In this document: one piece after another, positions 44,249 to 52,373 of the stretch | How the letters are laid out: the number at the start of each line of letters is the position of its first letter | Position numbering within the stretch: position 1 is the first letter of the stretch | Assembly (NCBI RefSeq): GCF_002941025.1 | Contig: NZ_PTJS01000001.1 | Coordinates: 7,941,678-8,005,677 of the forward strand | Direction of reading: 5' to 3' | DNA from: Streptomyces sp. QL37 | GTDB lineage: Bacteria > Actinomycetota > Actinomycetes > Streptomycetales > Streptomycetaceae | DNA length: 64,000 nucleotides | Notes under the pieces: generated by a model | What the model was told of the DNA's origin: nothing | Seen by the model: the letters and a program-made list of their open reading frames with translations, nothing else | Databases searched by the model: none | Translations under genes and position numbers: made by a program

Positions 44249-44407
44249 TTGACTGTGTACACCACGCATCGTCACTCTGACGTTATGCCGCCAGAACTCC
44301 TTCTCTTCGGCCGGGTCCATGTCGACCTCGTGCGCCACGCGAGTGCGCGCTGTCCGGGTGCCTGAAGAACCCACGGCCCCGTACGCCCCCTCGCAGAAGG
44401 ATCTCCC
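44249..44407 (+). promoter_or_regulatory. Promoter and leader region of the flavin reductase gene
   Basis: TTGACT (44249-44254) is a good -35 box; the -10 17 bp on (TCACTC) is poor. The transcript would carry the 26-codon leader ORF, then 42 bases including AGAAGGATC before the flavin reductase start. I found no classic terminator/antiterminator pair in this short gap. Confidence 0.45.
44285..44365 (+). CDS. Leader peptide with Cys codon (putative attenuator ORF)
   Basis: A 26-residue ORF reading MPPELLLFGRVHVDLVRHAS then ARCPGA. The RxHVDLxRxxSxxC pattern matches the short peptides annotated as putative leader peptides in streptomycetes, which usually sit before sulfur-assimilation genes and end with a Cys codon. 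Stalling at the Cys codon could report cysteine supply to the downstream flavin reductase gene. The ORF is below common length limits and is easily missed. ATG 44285 is preceded by GACGTT without a clear ribosome site, so it may be translated leaderless. Confidence 0.65.
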   Translation: MPPELLLFGRVHVDLVRHASARCPGA

Positions 44408-44914
44408 ATGACGGCCTCGCCCGGTCTCGGCACCACCCGGACGGCTTCCCCCGAACTCCTCCGCTCCGTCTTCCGGCAGCACGCCGCCGGGGTCGCGGTG
44501 ATCACCGCCGCGGGTGCGCGGCCGGTCGGCTTCACCGCCACCTCACTCAACTCCGTCGCCGCCGAGCCCCCGCTCGTCTCCTTCGGTGTGGGCACCTCGT
44601 CCTCCAGCTGGCCCGTGGTCGCGGAGGCGGAGCACGTGGGCGTGCACATACTCGGTGAGGGTCAGCAGGAGCTCGCCGCGACGTTCGCCCGCAGCGGCGC
44701 CGACCGGTTCGGCCCGTCCACCGACTGGAGCAGGGGCCCCGAGGGGGTGCCGCTGCTCGGGGGTGTGGTCGCCTGGATGGTCTGCCGGGTGGTGGCCCGG
44801 ATCCCGGCGGGGGACCACCGCATCGTGATCGCCGAGGCCGTGGCCGGGGACCCGTCGGAGGGCGGCCGGCCGCTGGTCTACCACCAGGGTCGTTTCACGG
44901 CTCTGCGAGACTGA
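44408..44914 (+). CDS. Flavin reductase family protein
   Basis: A 168-residue FMN-binding split-barrel protein: LLRSVFRQHAAGVAVITA, then GFTATSLNSVAAEPPLVSFG (flavin loop) and HVGVHILGEGQQELAATFAR, ending PLVYHQGRFTAL. It supplies reduced flavin to a monooxygenase partner. The leader peptide upstream ties it to sulfur status, so an alkanesulfonate-type monooxygenase partner is plausible, but none is encoded in this window. AGAAGGA precedes ATG 44408. Confidence 0.9.
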   Translation: MTASPGLGTTRTASPELLRSVFRQHAAGVAVITAAGARPVGFTATSLNSVAAEPPLVSFGVGTSSSSWPVVAEAEHVGVHILGEGQQELAATFARSGADRFGPSTDWSRGPEGVPLLGGVVAWMVCRVVARIPAGDHRIVIAEAVAGDPSEGGRPLVYHQGRFTALRD

Positions 44915-45108
44915 GGGCGAGTCGGCGGCGCCGAAGCGGGCCTCGTTGGCTACGTCACAGTTCCAAGCGCTTGCTTATGGGTAACGTTCTGGATGTACTG
45001 ACGAGTAATATTTCACCGGGAGCCGGGTCACCCCGACCGGAAACCGCCCGATAAGGCGCCTATGCTGCGTGCAACAAGGCAGCCCAGAAATGACGTAGGA
45101 GAGCCGGC

Positions 45109-45894
45109 GTGAGCTTGAGGATCGTTGTCTGTGTGAAGTACGTGCCCGACGCCACCGGCGACCGGCACTTCGCCGATGACCTGACCCTGGACCGTGACGA
45201 CGTCGACGGTCTGCTGTCGGAGCTCGACGAGTACGCGGTCGAGCAGGGGCTGCAGATCGCCGACGAGGCGGACGACGCGGAGATCACCGTGCTCACGGTG
45301 GGTCCCGAGGACGCCAAGGACGCGCTGCGCAAGGCGCTGTCGATGGGCGCCGACAAGGCCGTCCACGTCGAGGACGACGACCTGCACGGCACCGATGTCA
45401 TCGGCACCTCCCTGGTCCTGGCCAAGGCTGTCGAGAAGACCGGTTACGACCTGGTCATCTGTGGCATGGCGTCGACGGACGGCACCATGGGCGTGCTCCC
45501 GGCGCTGCTCGCGGAGCGCCTCGGCGTCCCGCAGGTCACGCTGCTCTCCGAGGTCTCGGTCGACGGCGGCACGGTCAAGGGCCGTCGTGACGGCGACTCC
45601 GCGTCCGAGCAGCTCGAGGCGTCCCTGCCGGCCGTGGTCTCGGTGACGGACCAGTCGGGCGAGGCCCGCTACCCGTCGTTCAAGGGCATCATGGCGGCGA
45701 AGAAGAAGCCGGTCGAGTCGCTGGACCTGGAGGACCTGGAGATCGAGGCGGACGAGGTCGGCCTGGGCGGCTCCTGGACCGCGGTCGACTCCGCGGCCGA
45801 GCGTCCCGCCCGCACCGCGGGCACGATCGTCAAGGACGAGGGCGAGGGCGGCAAGCAGCTCGCCGAGTTCCTCGCGGGCCAGAAGTTCATCTGA
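45109..45894 (+). CDS. etfB: Electron transfer flavoprotein beta subunit
   Basis: A 261-residue EtfB that binds AMP and helps the alpha subunit carry electrons from acyl-CoA dehydrogenases. It starts MSLRIVVCVKYVPDATGD, has ADEADDAEITVLTVGPEDAK and the family signature region YDLVICGMASTDGTMGVL, and ends with the long C-terminal arm. GTG 45109 follows AGGAGAG. A 16-codon ORF (45062-45112) overlaps this start by four bases. The promoter may be TTGCTT/TGTACT about 150 bp upstream. etfA follows by 57 bp. Confidence 0.95.
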   Translation: MSLRIVVCVKYVPDATGDRHFADDLTLDRDDVDGLLSELDEYAVEQGLQIADEADDAEITVLTVGPEDAKDALRKALSMGADKAVHVEDDDLHGTDVIGTSLVLAKAVEKTGYDLVICGMASTDGTMGVLPALLAERLGVPQVTLLSEVSVDGGTVKGRRDGDSASEQLEASLPAVVSVTDQSGEARYPSFKGIMAAKKKPVESLDLEDLEIEADEVGLGGSWTAVDSAAERPARTAGTIVKDEGEGGKQLAEFLAGQKFI

Positions 45895-45951
45895 GCCCCG
45901 CCCGTCCCCATCGCCGCCCCGCCTCTTTCGCACGCAGGAGATTGAAGTCCC

Positions 45952-46914
45952 ATGGCTGAAGTTCTCGTCTATGTCGACCACGTGGACGGTGCCGTCCGCA
46001 AGCCCACCCTGGAGCTGCTGACGCTCGCCCGCCGCATCGGCGAGCCGGTCGCCGTCGCCCTCGGCAACGGCGCCGCCGACACCGCCGCCGCGCTCGCCGA
46101 GCACGGTGCGGTCAAGGTCCTCACCGCCGACGCCCCCGAGTTCGCCGACTACCTCGTCGTACCGAAGGTGGACGCGCTCCAGGCCGCGTACGACGCGGTG
46201 TCCCCGGCCGCCGTGCTGCTGCCCTCCTCGGCCGAGGCCAAGGAGATCGCGGCCCGCCTCGCGCTCCGCATCGGCTCCGGCATCATCACCGACGCCGTCG
46301 ACCTGGAGGCCGGTGACCAGGGCCCCGTCGCCACGCAGTCCGCGTTCGCCGCCTCGTACACCACCAAGTCCCGTGTCTCCAAGGGCACCCCGGTCATCAC
46401 GGTCAAGCCGAACTCGGTCGCCGTCGAGGCCGCCCCCGCCGCGGGCGCCGTCGAGGCCCTCACGGTCTCCTTCTCGGCGACGGCCACCGGTACCAAGGTC
46501 CTCTCCCGCACCCCGCGCGAGTCGACCGGTCGTCCGGAGCTGACCGAGGCCGCGATCGTCGTCTCCGGCGGCCGTGGCGTCAACGGCGCGGAGAACTTCG
46601 CGATCATCGAGGCGCTCGCGGACTCCCTCGGTGCCGCCGTCGGCGCCTCGCGTGCCGCCGTCGACGCCGGCTGGTACCCGCACACCAACCAGGTCGGCCA
46701 GACCGGCAAGTCGGTCTCCCCGCAGCTGTACATCGCCTCGGGCATCTCCGGCGCGATCCAGCACCGGGCCGGCATGCAGACCTCGAAGACCATCGTCGCG
46801 GTCAACAAGGACGCCGAGGCCCCGATCTTCGACCTCGTCGACTACGGCGTCGTCGGCGACCTCTTCGACGTCGTCCCGCAGCTCACCGACGAGGTCAAGA
46901 CCCGCAAGGGCTGA
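45952..46914 (+). CDS. etfA: Electron transfer flavoprotein alpha subunit
   Basis: A 320-residue EtfA, the FAD-binding partner of EtfB. N-terminal domain [20 protein letters not shown]. The C-terminal FAD domain has [40 protein letters not shown] and the signature [18 protein letters not shown], with the closing [20 protein letters not shown]. Length is standard. The etfB-etfA order is typical of actinobacteria, and a strong hairpin closes the operon. Confidence 0.96.
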   Translation: MAEVLVYVDHVDGAVRKPTLELLTLARRIGEPVAVALGNGAADTAAALAEHGAVKVLTADAPEFADYLVVPKVDALQAAYDAVSPAAVLLPSSAEAKEIAARLALRIGSGIITDAVDLEAGDQGPVATQSAFAASYTTKSRVSKGTPVITVKPNSVAVEAAPAAGAVEALTVSFSATATGTKVLSRTPRESTGRPELTEAAIVVSGGRGVNGAENFAIIEALADSLGAAVGASRAAVDAGWYPHTNQVGQTGKSVSPQLYIASGISGAIQHRAGMQTSKTIVAVNKDAEAPIFDLVDYGVVGDLFDVVPQLTDEVKTRKG

Positions 46915-46940
46915 CCCGGCAGGAGCTCGCCCGTACGAAG

Positions 46941-46980
46941 GCCCGGGGCCGCGCGGTGTTTCCACCGCGCGGCCCCGGGC
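46941..46980. terminator. Terminator of the etfBA operon
   Basis: A perfect 17-bp GC stem (46941-46957 with 46964-46980) with a 6-base loop, followed by TGTTTCC. Confidence 0.85.
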
Positions 46981-46995
46981 TGTTTCCGATCACCA

Positions 46996-47058
46996 TTGAC
47001 GCAGGACCGGGAGGCTTATAACTTCACTATGCGGATGAAAGATTCCGGGAAGCGGAAT
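46996..47058 (+). promoter_or_regulatory. Promoter and palindrome before DUF6986 gene
   Basis: TTGACG (46996-47001) and TAACTT (47019-47024) with 17-bp spacing form a likely promoter. Just downstream, ATTCCG-N5-CGGAAT (47042-47058) is a perfect 6+5+6 inverted repeat placed where a repressor would block transcription. I do not know the regulator. Confidence 0.5.
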
Positions 47059-47083
47059 TACTGAATACGTGGAGGGTACGGTC

Positions 47084-48382
47084 ATGGGTCAGCAGGAGAA
47101 GGTGGCAACGAGCCTCGCCGGCACGGTCGGTGAGGAGATCAGCGCCTCCCTCACATCGGTGGACGCCGAACTCGCCCGCCGTTACCCGGGGGACCCCGGC
47201 ACGCGCCAGCCCGTACACACCGTCTACGTGCCCGCCGACAGCTTCACCCCCACCACCCTCCGCACCTGGGGCGACCAGGCGCTGGCGGCGCTCGACGAGC
47301 ACGCCCCCGACGCCGCCGCCCTCGCCTCGGTCCTCGGGATCCCGCAGGAACTCGCCGAGCCCGTCCATGACCGCGTGCGCGCCAAGCTGGAGCGCGAGCC
47401 GGTCGAGGACCTGCGCATCGACTTCGAGGACGGCTACGGCCCGCGCCCCGACGCGGAGGAGGACGAGGCCGCCGCCCGCGCGGCCCGCCTGGTCGCCGAG
47501 GCCTACGCCGACGGGACCGCGGCCCCGTACATGGGGATCCGGATGAAGTGCATGGAAGCCGCCGTGCGCGACCGGGGGATCCGCACCACGGACATCTTCC
47601 TCACCGGTCTGATGCGGGCGGGAGGCCTTCCCGAGGGGCTGGTCCTGACGCTGCCCAAGGTGACGTACCCCGAGCAGGTCACCGCTTTCGTGCGGCTGCT
47701 CGAGGCCTTCGAGGAGACCCATGGGCTGCCCTCCGGCCGCCTCGGGTTCGAGATCCAGATCGAGACCAGCCAGTCCATCCTGGCGGCGGACGGAACCGCC
47801 GCGGTGGCCCGCATGATCGACGCCGCCCGGGGCCGGGCGACCGGCCTGCACTACGGGACCTTCGACTACAGCGCCTGCGTCGGTGTCAGCCCCGCCTACC
47901 AGGCCAGTGACCACCCCGCGGCCGACCACGCCAAGGCCGTCATGCAGGTCGCCGCCGCGGGCACCGGCGTGCGGGTCTGCGACGGCTCCACGAACGTGCT
48001 CCCGGTCGGCCCCACGCAGCAGGTGCACGACGCCTGGCGTCTGCACCACGGCCTCACCCGCCGCGCCCTGGCCCGTGCCTACTACCAGGGCTGGGACATG
48101 CACCCGGGCCACCTGCCCACCCGTTACGCCGCCGTCTACAGCTTCTACCGCGAGGGCCTAGGCCCGGCCGCCTCCCGGCTCGCCGCCTACGTGGCCAAGG
48201 CCGGCGGCGACGTCATGGACGAGCCCGCCACCGCGAAGGCGCTGAGCGGCTACCTGCTCCGTGGCATCGACTGCGGCGCCCTGGACACCGGTGAGGTCAC
48301 GGAGCTCACCGGCCTGAGCCGCGCGGACCTCGACGGCTTCGCCTCGCCCCGCCGCGGCGGGCTGACCGTGACGGCCCCCTGA
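47084..48382 (+). CDS. DUF6986 (HpcH/HpaI-CitE-like) aldolase family protein
   Basis: A 432-residue TIM-barrel protein of the phosphoenolpyruvate/aldolase superfamily. Visible motifs are DLRIDFEDGYGPRPD (possible metal acids), LVLTLPKVTYPEQV, FEIQIETSQSILAADG (metal Glu) and a His-rich GLHYGTFDYSACVG. CitE-like lyases cleave or form C-C bonds in short acids or CoA esters; the substrate here is undefined. ATG 47084 follows GGAGGG; GTG 47069 overlaps the ribosome site. The promoter palindrome suggests dedicated regulation. It is convergent with the LacI-type gene. Confidence 0.8.
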   Translation: MGQQEKVATSLAGTVGEEISASLTSVDAELARRYPGDPGTRQPVHTVYVPADSFTPTTLRTWGDQALAALDEHAPDAAALASVLGIPQELAEPVHDRVRAKLEREPVEDLRIDFEDGYGPRPDAEEDEAAARAARLVAEAYADGTAAPYMGIRMKCMEAAVRDRGIRTTDIFLTGLMRAGGLPEGLVLTLPKVTYPEQVTAFVRLLEAFEETHGLPSGRLGFEIQIETSQSILAADGTAAVARMIDAARGRATGLHYGTFDYSACVGVSPAYQASDHPAADHAKAVMQVAAAGTGVRVCDGSTNVLPVGPTQQVHDAWRLHHGLTRRALARAYYQGWDMHPGHLPTRYAAVYSFYREGLGPAASRLAAYVAKAGGDVMDEPATAKALSGYLLRGIDCGALDTGEVTELTGLSRADLDGFASPRRGGLTVTAP

Positions 48383-48396
48383 GGTCTCCCGTCCGG

Positions 48397-48426
48397 AACG
48401 CCCGGGGCACACCCGCCCCGGGCGTT
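48397..48426. terminator. Bidirectional terminator hairpin
   Basis: A 12-bp perfect stem (48397-48408 with 48415-48426) with a 6-base loop between the DUF6986 gene and the convergent lacI-type gene, touching the latter's stop codon. Confidence 0.7.
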
Positions 48427-49454
48427 CACGCGGGCGGGAGTTCTCCCGAGCCGCGCGGGATGAGCCGCGTCGGGAGCTCCACCCTCGCGGGGGCGTGAGC
48501 GGCGCCGTCGAGGCGGCGGAACAGATGCTCCGCCGCGGTGCGGCCGACCGCCGCGGCGTCCTGCGAGATCACCGTGATGCCGAGCAGGTCGGCCAGCTCG
48601 ATGTCGTCGAAGCCGACCAGGGCGATGCGGCGCTCGCACTCGGCCAGGACGCGGACAGCGGTGACCGTCACACGGTTGTTTCCCGCGAAGAGGGCGGTCA
48701 CCGGCTCGGGCCCGGCCAGCATGGCCTCGGCGGCGGACCTGACCCGGGCAGGGTCGGTGGGGCCCAGGGAGACCCAGGCGTCCTCCACCTCGATCCCCGC
48801 ATCGGCCAGGGCCGCGTGGTACCCGCGCAGTCGCTCGGTGGCGGTGTGGATGCGCGGCTGGTCCCCGATGAAGCCGATCCTGCGGTGGCCGTGCGCGACC
48901 AGGTGGGCGACGCCCGCGCGCGCCCCGCCGAAGCTGTCCGACAGGACCATGTCCGCGTCGACCCGGCCCGCCGGACGGTCGACGAAGACGGTGGCGATAC
49001 CGGCCTTCATCTCCGGTTCCAGATAGCGGTGGTCGTCGCCCGCCGGGATCACGATGAGGCCGTCCACCCGGCGGGCGCAGAGCGCGAGGACGAGTTCCTG
49101 CTCGCGCTCCGGGTCCTCCGCGCTGGAGCCGTTGATCAGCAGCGCACCGTGGGCGCGGGCCACCTCCTCCACGGCGCGGCTCAGCGGGCCGTAGAAGGGG
49201 TCCGCGAGGTCCTCCAGCACGAGGCCGATCGAGGCGGTGCGGCCCTTGCGCAGGACGCGTGCGCTGTCGTTGCGGCGGAATCCGAGCGCCTCGATGGCCT
49301 CCTGGACCCGGCGTTCGGTGTCGGGGGTGACTCCGGGCTCGCTGTTGACCACGCGTGAGACCGTCTTGAGGCCCACTCCGGCACGGGCTGCCACGTCCTT
49401 CATGGTCGGCCTGTTGCCGTAGCGGGACTCGGAATGGCGGGCGGTCTCGGCCAC
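48426..49454 (-). CDS. LacI family transcriptional regulator
   Basis: A 342-residue LacI/GalR protein. HTH TMKDVAARAGVGLKTVSRVV around residues 15-35, hinge NSEPGVTPDTERRV, then sugar-binding domain with IGLVLEDLADPFYGPL, GHRRIGFIGDQPR and ALVGFDDIELADLLGIT. GTG 49454 with AGGACAG upstream is the best start; the frame runs further up but without coding character. It is divergent from a ROK kinase gene, and a perfect palindrome lies between them, so it probably represses itself and the kinase in response to a sugar. Confidence 0.9.
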   Translation of the reverse strand: MAETARHSESRYGNRPTMKDVAARAGVGLKTVSRVVNSEPGVTPDTERRVQEAIEALGFRRNDSARVLRKGRTASIGLVLEDLADPFYGPLSRAVEEVARAHGALLINGSSAEDPEREQELVLALCARRVDGLIVIPAGDDHRYLEPEMKAGIATVFVDRPAGRVDADMVLSDSFGGARAGVAHLVAHGHRRIGFIGDQPRIHTATERLRGYHAALADAGIEVEDAWVSLGPTDPARVRSAAEAMLAGPEPVTALFAGNNRVTVTAVRVLAECERRIALVGFDDIELADLLGITVISQDAAAVGRTAAEHLFRRLDGAAHAPARVELPTRLIPRGSGELPPA

Positions 49455-49548
49455 GGTGCGCTGTCCTGTCGTCGGGAACGGGTGATTCCGGGCCCTCTCG
49501 GCGGTGCCGGGAAGGGGCCGGATGCTGTGGCGTCGAGCATAGGCCCTG

Positions 49549-49560
49549 GACAACGTTGTC
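49549..49560. promoter_or_regulatory. Putative LacI-type operator between lacI-type and ROK genes
   Basis: GACAACGTTGTC is a perfect 12-bp palindrome with the central CG step typical of LacI/GalR operators. It lies 94 bp before the regulator and 78 bp before the ROK gene. Confidence 0.6.
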
Positions 49561-49638
49561 AAGAGAATGGAGACTGGGAGCATCATCTGACTGAAGTCGC
49601 AGGTCCTGCGCCTCACCCCCTCCGGAGAGTCCACACCG

Positions 49639-50607
49639 ATGCATACCGACCTCGTCACCGCGCTCGACATCGGCGGTACCAAGATCGCCGGGGCGTTGGT
49701 GGACGGCGGCGGATCCCTTCTCGTACGGGCGCAGCGCCCCACGCCGGCCCGCGAGGGCGCCGAGGCCGTGATGGGCGCGGTGAGCGACGTCCTGGCGGAG
49801 CTGGCGGCCTCCCCGCTGTGGCACCGGGCACGTGCGGTCGGAATCGGCAGCGCCGGACCCGTGGACGCCTCGGCCGGCACGGTCAGCCCGGTCAACGTCC
49901 CTGGCTGGCGCGGTTTCCCGCTGGTGGACCGGGTGGCCGCGGCGACCGGTGGGCTGCCGGTCACCCTCGTCGGTGACGGGGTCGCCATGACGGCGGCCGA
50001 GCACTGGCTGGGTGCCGCCCGGGGTTACGACAACGCGCTGTGCCTGGTCGTCTCCACCGGTGTCGGCGGCGGTCTCGTACTCGGCGGGAAGCTGCACCCG
50101 GGCCCCTCGGGCAACGCCGGTCACATCGGCCACATCAGTGTCGACCTGGACGGCGACGCCTGCCCCTGCGGAGCGCGCGGCTGCGTGGAACGCATCGCCA
50201 GCGGGCCGAACATCGCGCGGAGGGCCCTGGAGAACGGCTGGCGTCCCGGCCCGGACGGCGACGCCACAGCCGCCGCGGTTGCCGCGGCCGCGCGGGCGGG
50301 GGACCCCGTCGCCGCCGCTTCCTTCGAGCGGGCCGCCCAGGCTCTCGCCGCCGGGATCGCCGCGACCGCCACGCTGACGGACATCGACATCGCCGTGATC
50401 GGCGGGGGAGTGGCGGGAGCGGGAGAGGTGCTCTTCGAGCCGCTGCGCAGGTCCCTGCGCGACTACGCCACCCTGTCCTTCGTCCAGGACCTCACCGTCA
50501 CCTCCGCGGTGATGGGCACCGACGCGGGCCTGGTCGGCGCGGCGGCCGCGGCCTCGACGGTCCGCCACGGCGCCTCGAACGGCGTGCAGGCCGTAGCCAC
50601 CCCGTAA
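49639..50607 (+). CDS. ROK family sugar kinase
   Basis: A 322-residue ROK kinase without a DNA-binding domain. Phosphate loop ALDIGGTKIAGALVDGG at the N-terminus, GIGSAGPVDASAG, catalytic Asp in VTLVGDGVAMTAAEHW, and the ROK zinc motif CPCGARGCVE near residue 175, preceded by the His in NAGHIGHISVD. It phosphorylates a hexose or N-acetyl sugar. The divergent LacI-type gene and shared palindrome suggest sugar-induced expression. GGAGAG precedes ATG 49639. Confidence 0.9.
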   Translation: MHTDLVTALDIGGTKIAGALVDGGGSLLVRAQRPTPAREGAEAVMGAVSDVLAELAASPLWHRARAVGIGSAGPVDASAGTVSPVNVPGWRGFPLVDRVAAATGGLPVTLVGDGVAMTAAEHWLGAARGYDNALCLVVSTGVGGGLVLGGKLHPGPSGNAGHIGHISVDLDGDACPCGARGCVERIASGPNIARRALENGWRPGPDGDATAAAVAAAARAGDPVAAASFERAAQALAAGIAATATLTDIDIAVIGGGVAGAGEVLFEPLRRSLRDYATLSFVQDLTVTSAVMGTDAGLVGAAAAASTVRHGASNGVQAVATP

Positions 50608-50612
50608 GGGAC

Positions 50613-50640
50613 GACCGGGGACAGGTCAGCGGCCCCGGTC
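50613..50640. terminator. Hairpin terminator between ROK gene and small gene
   Basis: GACCGGGG (50613-50620) pairs with CCCCGGTC (50633-50640) around a 12-base loop. It lies at the ends of two convergent genes. Confidence 0.5.
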
Positions 50641-50802
50641 CGTCGGCTGCTGGGGGACCACCACCAGGAAGGCGTCCTGGTCCAGGTCCATCACCACCTC
50701 GGCGGCCATTCCCTCGCCGCGGCGGGCGGCGGCGAACTCCTCCGCGGGCCGGCTGCCCCGTGGCCCTCCTGCGGGAAACTGCCCGAGTACCGTGCGGCGC
50801 AC
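50626..50802 (-). CDS. Small hypothetical protein, 58 residues
   Basis: A short protein reading RRTVLGQFPAGGPRGSRPAE at its start, then AAEVVMDLDQDAFLVVVPQ. The acidic, hydrophobic C-terminal half looks structured. I do not recognise the family. GTG 50802 is preferred to 50865 because AGGAG lies five bases upstream. It diverges from the P-loop/NUDIX gene. Confidence 0.5.
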   Translation of the reverse strand: MRRTVLGQFPAGGPRGSRPAEEFAAARRGEGMAAEVVMDLDQDAFLVVVPQQPTDRGR

Positions 50803-51002
50803 CGCGTCTCCTCTCGTCGTACCGGTGACTGTCCGCTCCAACGACGTCTGGCCGTCACTCGTCACGGCACAGTGCGCAGGGCCGGGTTCGTACAGTGGCG
50901 CGCGCCCCGGCGGCCGCGCCGGTGCAACCGCGTCACCCCTGCGGGGTTTCCGGAGCGGGGTGTTGCGGGCAAGCCACAGGGGGCTACGGAAGAGGGGGAC
51001 CC

Positions 51003-52055
51003 GTGATCGTCTGGATCAACGGTGCGTTCGGTGCGGGCAAGACGAGCGCCGCGTGCGAACTGATCGATCTGATCCCGAACAGCACCTTCTACGACCCCGG
51101 ACTGACCGGCGGGGGACTGCGTCGGCTACTGCCCCAGAAGAAGCTCGCCGAAGTGACCGACTTCCAGGACCTGCCGATATGGCGGCGCCTGGTGGTCGAC
51201 ACGGCGGCCGCGCTTCTCGCGGAACTCTCCGGGGTACTGGTCGTGCCGATGACACTGCTGAGGCAGGAGTACCGCGACGAGATATTCGGCGGGCTCGCGT
51301 CCCGGCGCATACCGGTGCGTCATGTACTGCTCTCACCTGAGGAAACGATCCTGCGAGCCCGGATCGCCCAGCGCGAGGAACGCGAGGAGTACGCCGACGA
51401 TCCAGAGCACGGCGATCGGGTCCGCCAGTGGGCCTACGAGCACATCGAGCCCTACCGGGCGGCTCTCGGATGGATCACCGCGGACGCCCACACCATCGAC
51501 ACCAGCGACCTCACCCCGTACGAGACGGCCGAGCGGATAGCCGAGGCGCTGCGCACCGGTGAGGCCAGGGAGTGCGGCATAGTCCAGACCCCCGAACCGC
51601 GTGCGGAGACCGTCGCGTCCGGGGTGCTGCTCTTCGACGAGGACGACCGGGTGCTGCTCGTCGACCCCACCTACAAGCCCGGCTGGGAGTTCCCCGGCGG
51701 TGTGGTGGAACCCGGAGAGGCCCCGGCCCAGGCCGGGATACGAGAGGTCGCCGAGGAGCTCGGGCTTCACCTGGACACGGTGCCGGGGCTTCTGGTGATC
51801 GACTGGGAGGCGCCCAAGCCGCCCGCGTACGGAGGGCTGCGCTTCCTCTTCGACGGCGGCCGGCTGCGGGGCGAGGACGCCGCGCGGCTGTTGCTGCCGG
51901 GTTCGGAGCTGCGCGGCTGGCGGTTCGTCACCGAGGAGGAGGCGGCCGCCCTGCTCCCGCCGACCCGCTTCGAGAGGCTTCGCTGGGCACTGCGCGCCCG
52001 CGAGCGGTCCACCGTGCTGAATCTGGAGGCCGGAGTGCCCGTGGGCGGCCGATAG
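51003..52055 (+). CDS. TmrB-like P-loop ATPase fused to a NUDIX hydrolase
   Basis: A 350-residue two-domain protein. Residues 1-180 form a nucleotide-kinase-like domain with the Walker A loop GAFGAGKTSAACEL at the very N-terminus and the sequence style of tunicamycin-resistance protein TmrB (LSPEETILRARIAQREE). Residues 200-350 form a NUDIX domain with the full box GGVVEPGEAPAQAGIREVAE then ELGL at about 231-254. NUDIX enzymes hydrolyse nucleoside diphosphate derivatives; the fusion suggests a kinase/hydrolase pair acting on one nucleotide-like or antibiotic substrate. GTG 51003 immediately precedes the P-loop strand, so the longer frame is not needed. Confidence 0.85.
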   Translation: MIVWINGAFGAGKTSAACELIDLIPNSTFYDPGLTGGGLRRLLPQKKLAEVTDFQDLPIWRRLVVDTAAALLAELSGVLVVPMTLLRQEYRDEIFGGLASRRIPVRHVLLSPEETILRARIAQREEREEYADDPEHGDRVRQWAYEHIEPYRAALGWITADAHTIDTSDLTPYETAERIAEALRTGEARECGIVQTPEPRAETVASGVLLFDEDDRVLLVDPTYKPGWEFPGGVVEPGEAPAQAGIREVAEELGLHLDTVPGLLVIDWEAPKPPAYGGLRFLFDGGRLRGEDAARLLLPGSELRGWRFVTEEEAAALLPPTRFERLRWALRARERSTVLNLEAGVPVGGR

Positions 52056-52098
52056 CGTCCTGCGGGCCGCCGTTCACCGTACGGCGGCCCGCAGGACG
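52056..52098. terminator. Very strong hairpin terminator
   Basis: A perfect 18-bp GC-rich stem (52056-52073 with 52081-52098) with a 7-base loop starts right after the NUDIX stop codon. The remaining 275 bp before the next gene show nothing I can name. Confidence 0.85.
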
Positions 52099-52373
52099 GA
52101 CGCCGTGTCGGCGGTGCACGGGGCACCGCCGAGGCAGGTGACTGCCGGGCGGAGGGAGGACGGCCGTGGAAGGACGCCCGGGCCCGTGCGTGGTTGTCCC
52201 GCCTCGACGAAACGGGTCGACTCGGTTCCGTCGAGGCGAAAGGCCGGTTGAGCCACCTGGGGGCAATAGATCTCAGTTGATCTGAACCCTGGGGAGTGAA
52301 TACTGGCAGTCGTCCCAGCCGATCCGGTCTGCCTCCGGCATCTCGAATCGGGCCAGTGGAGAGGGCTGCGAGC

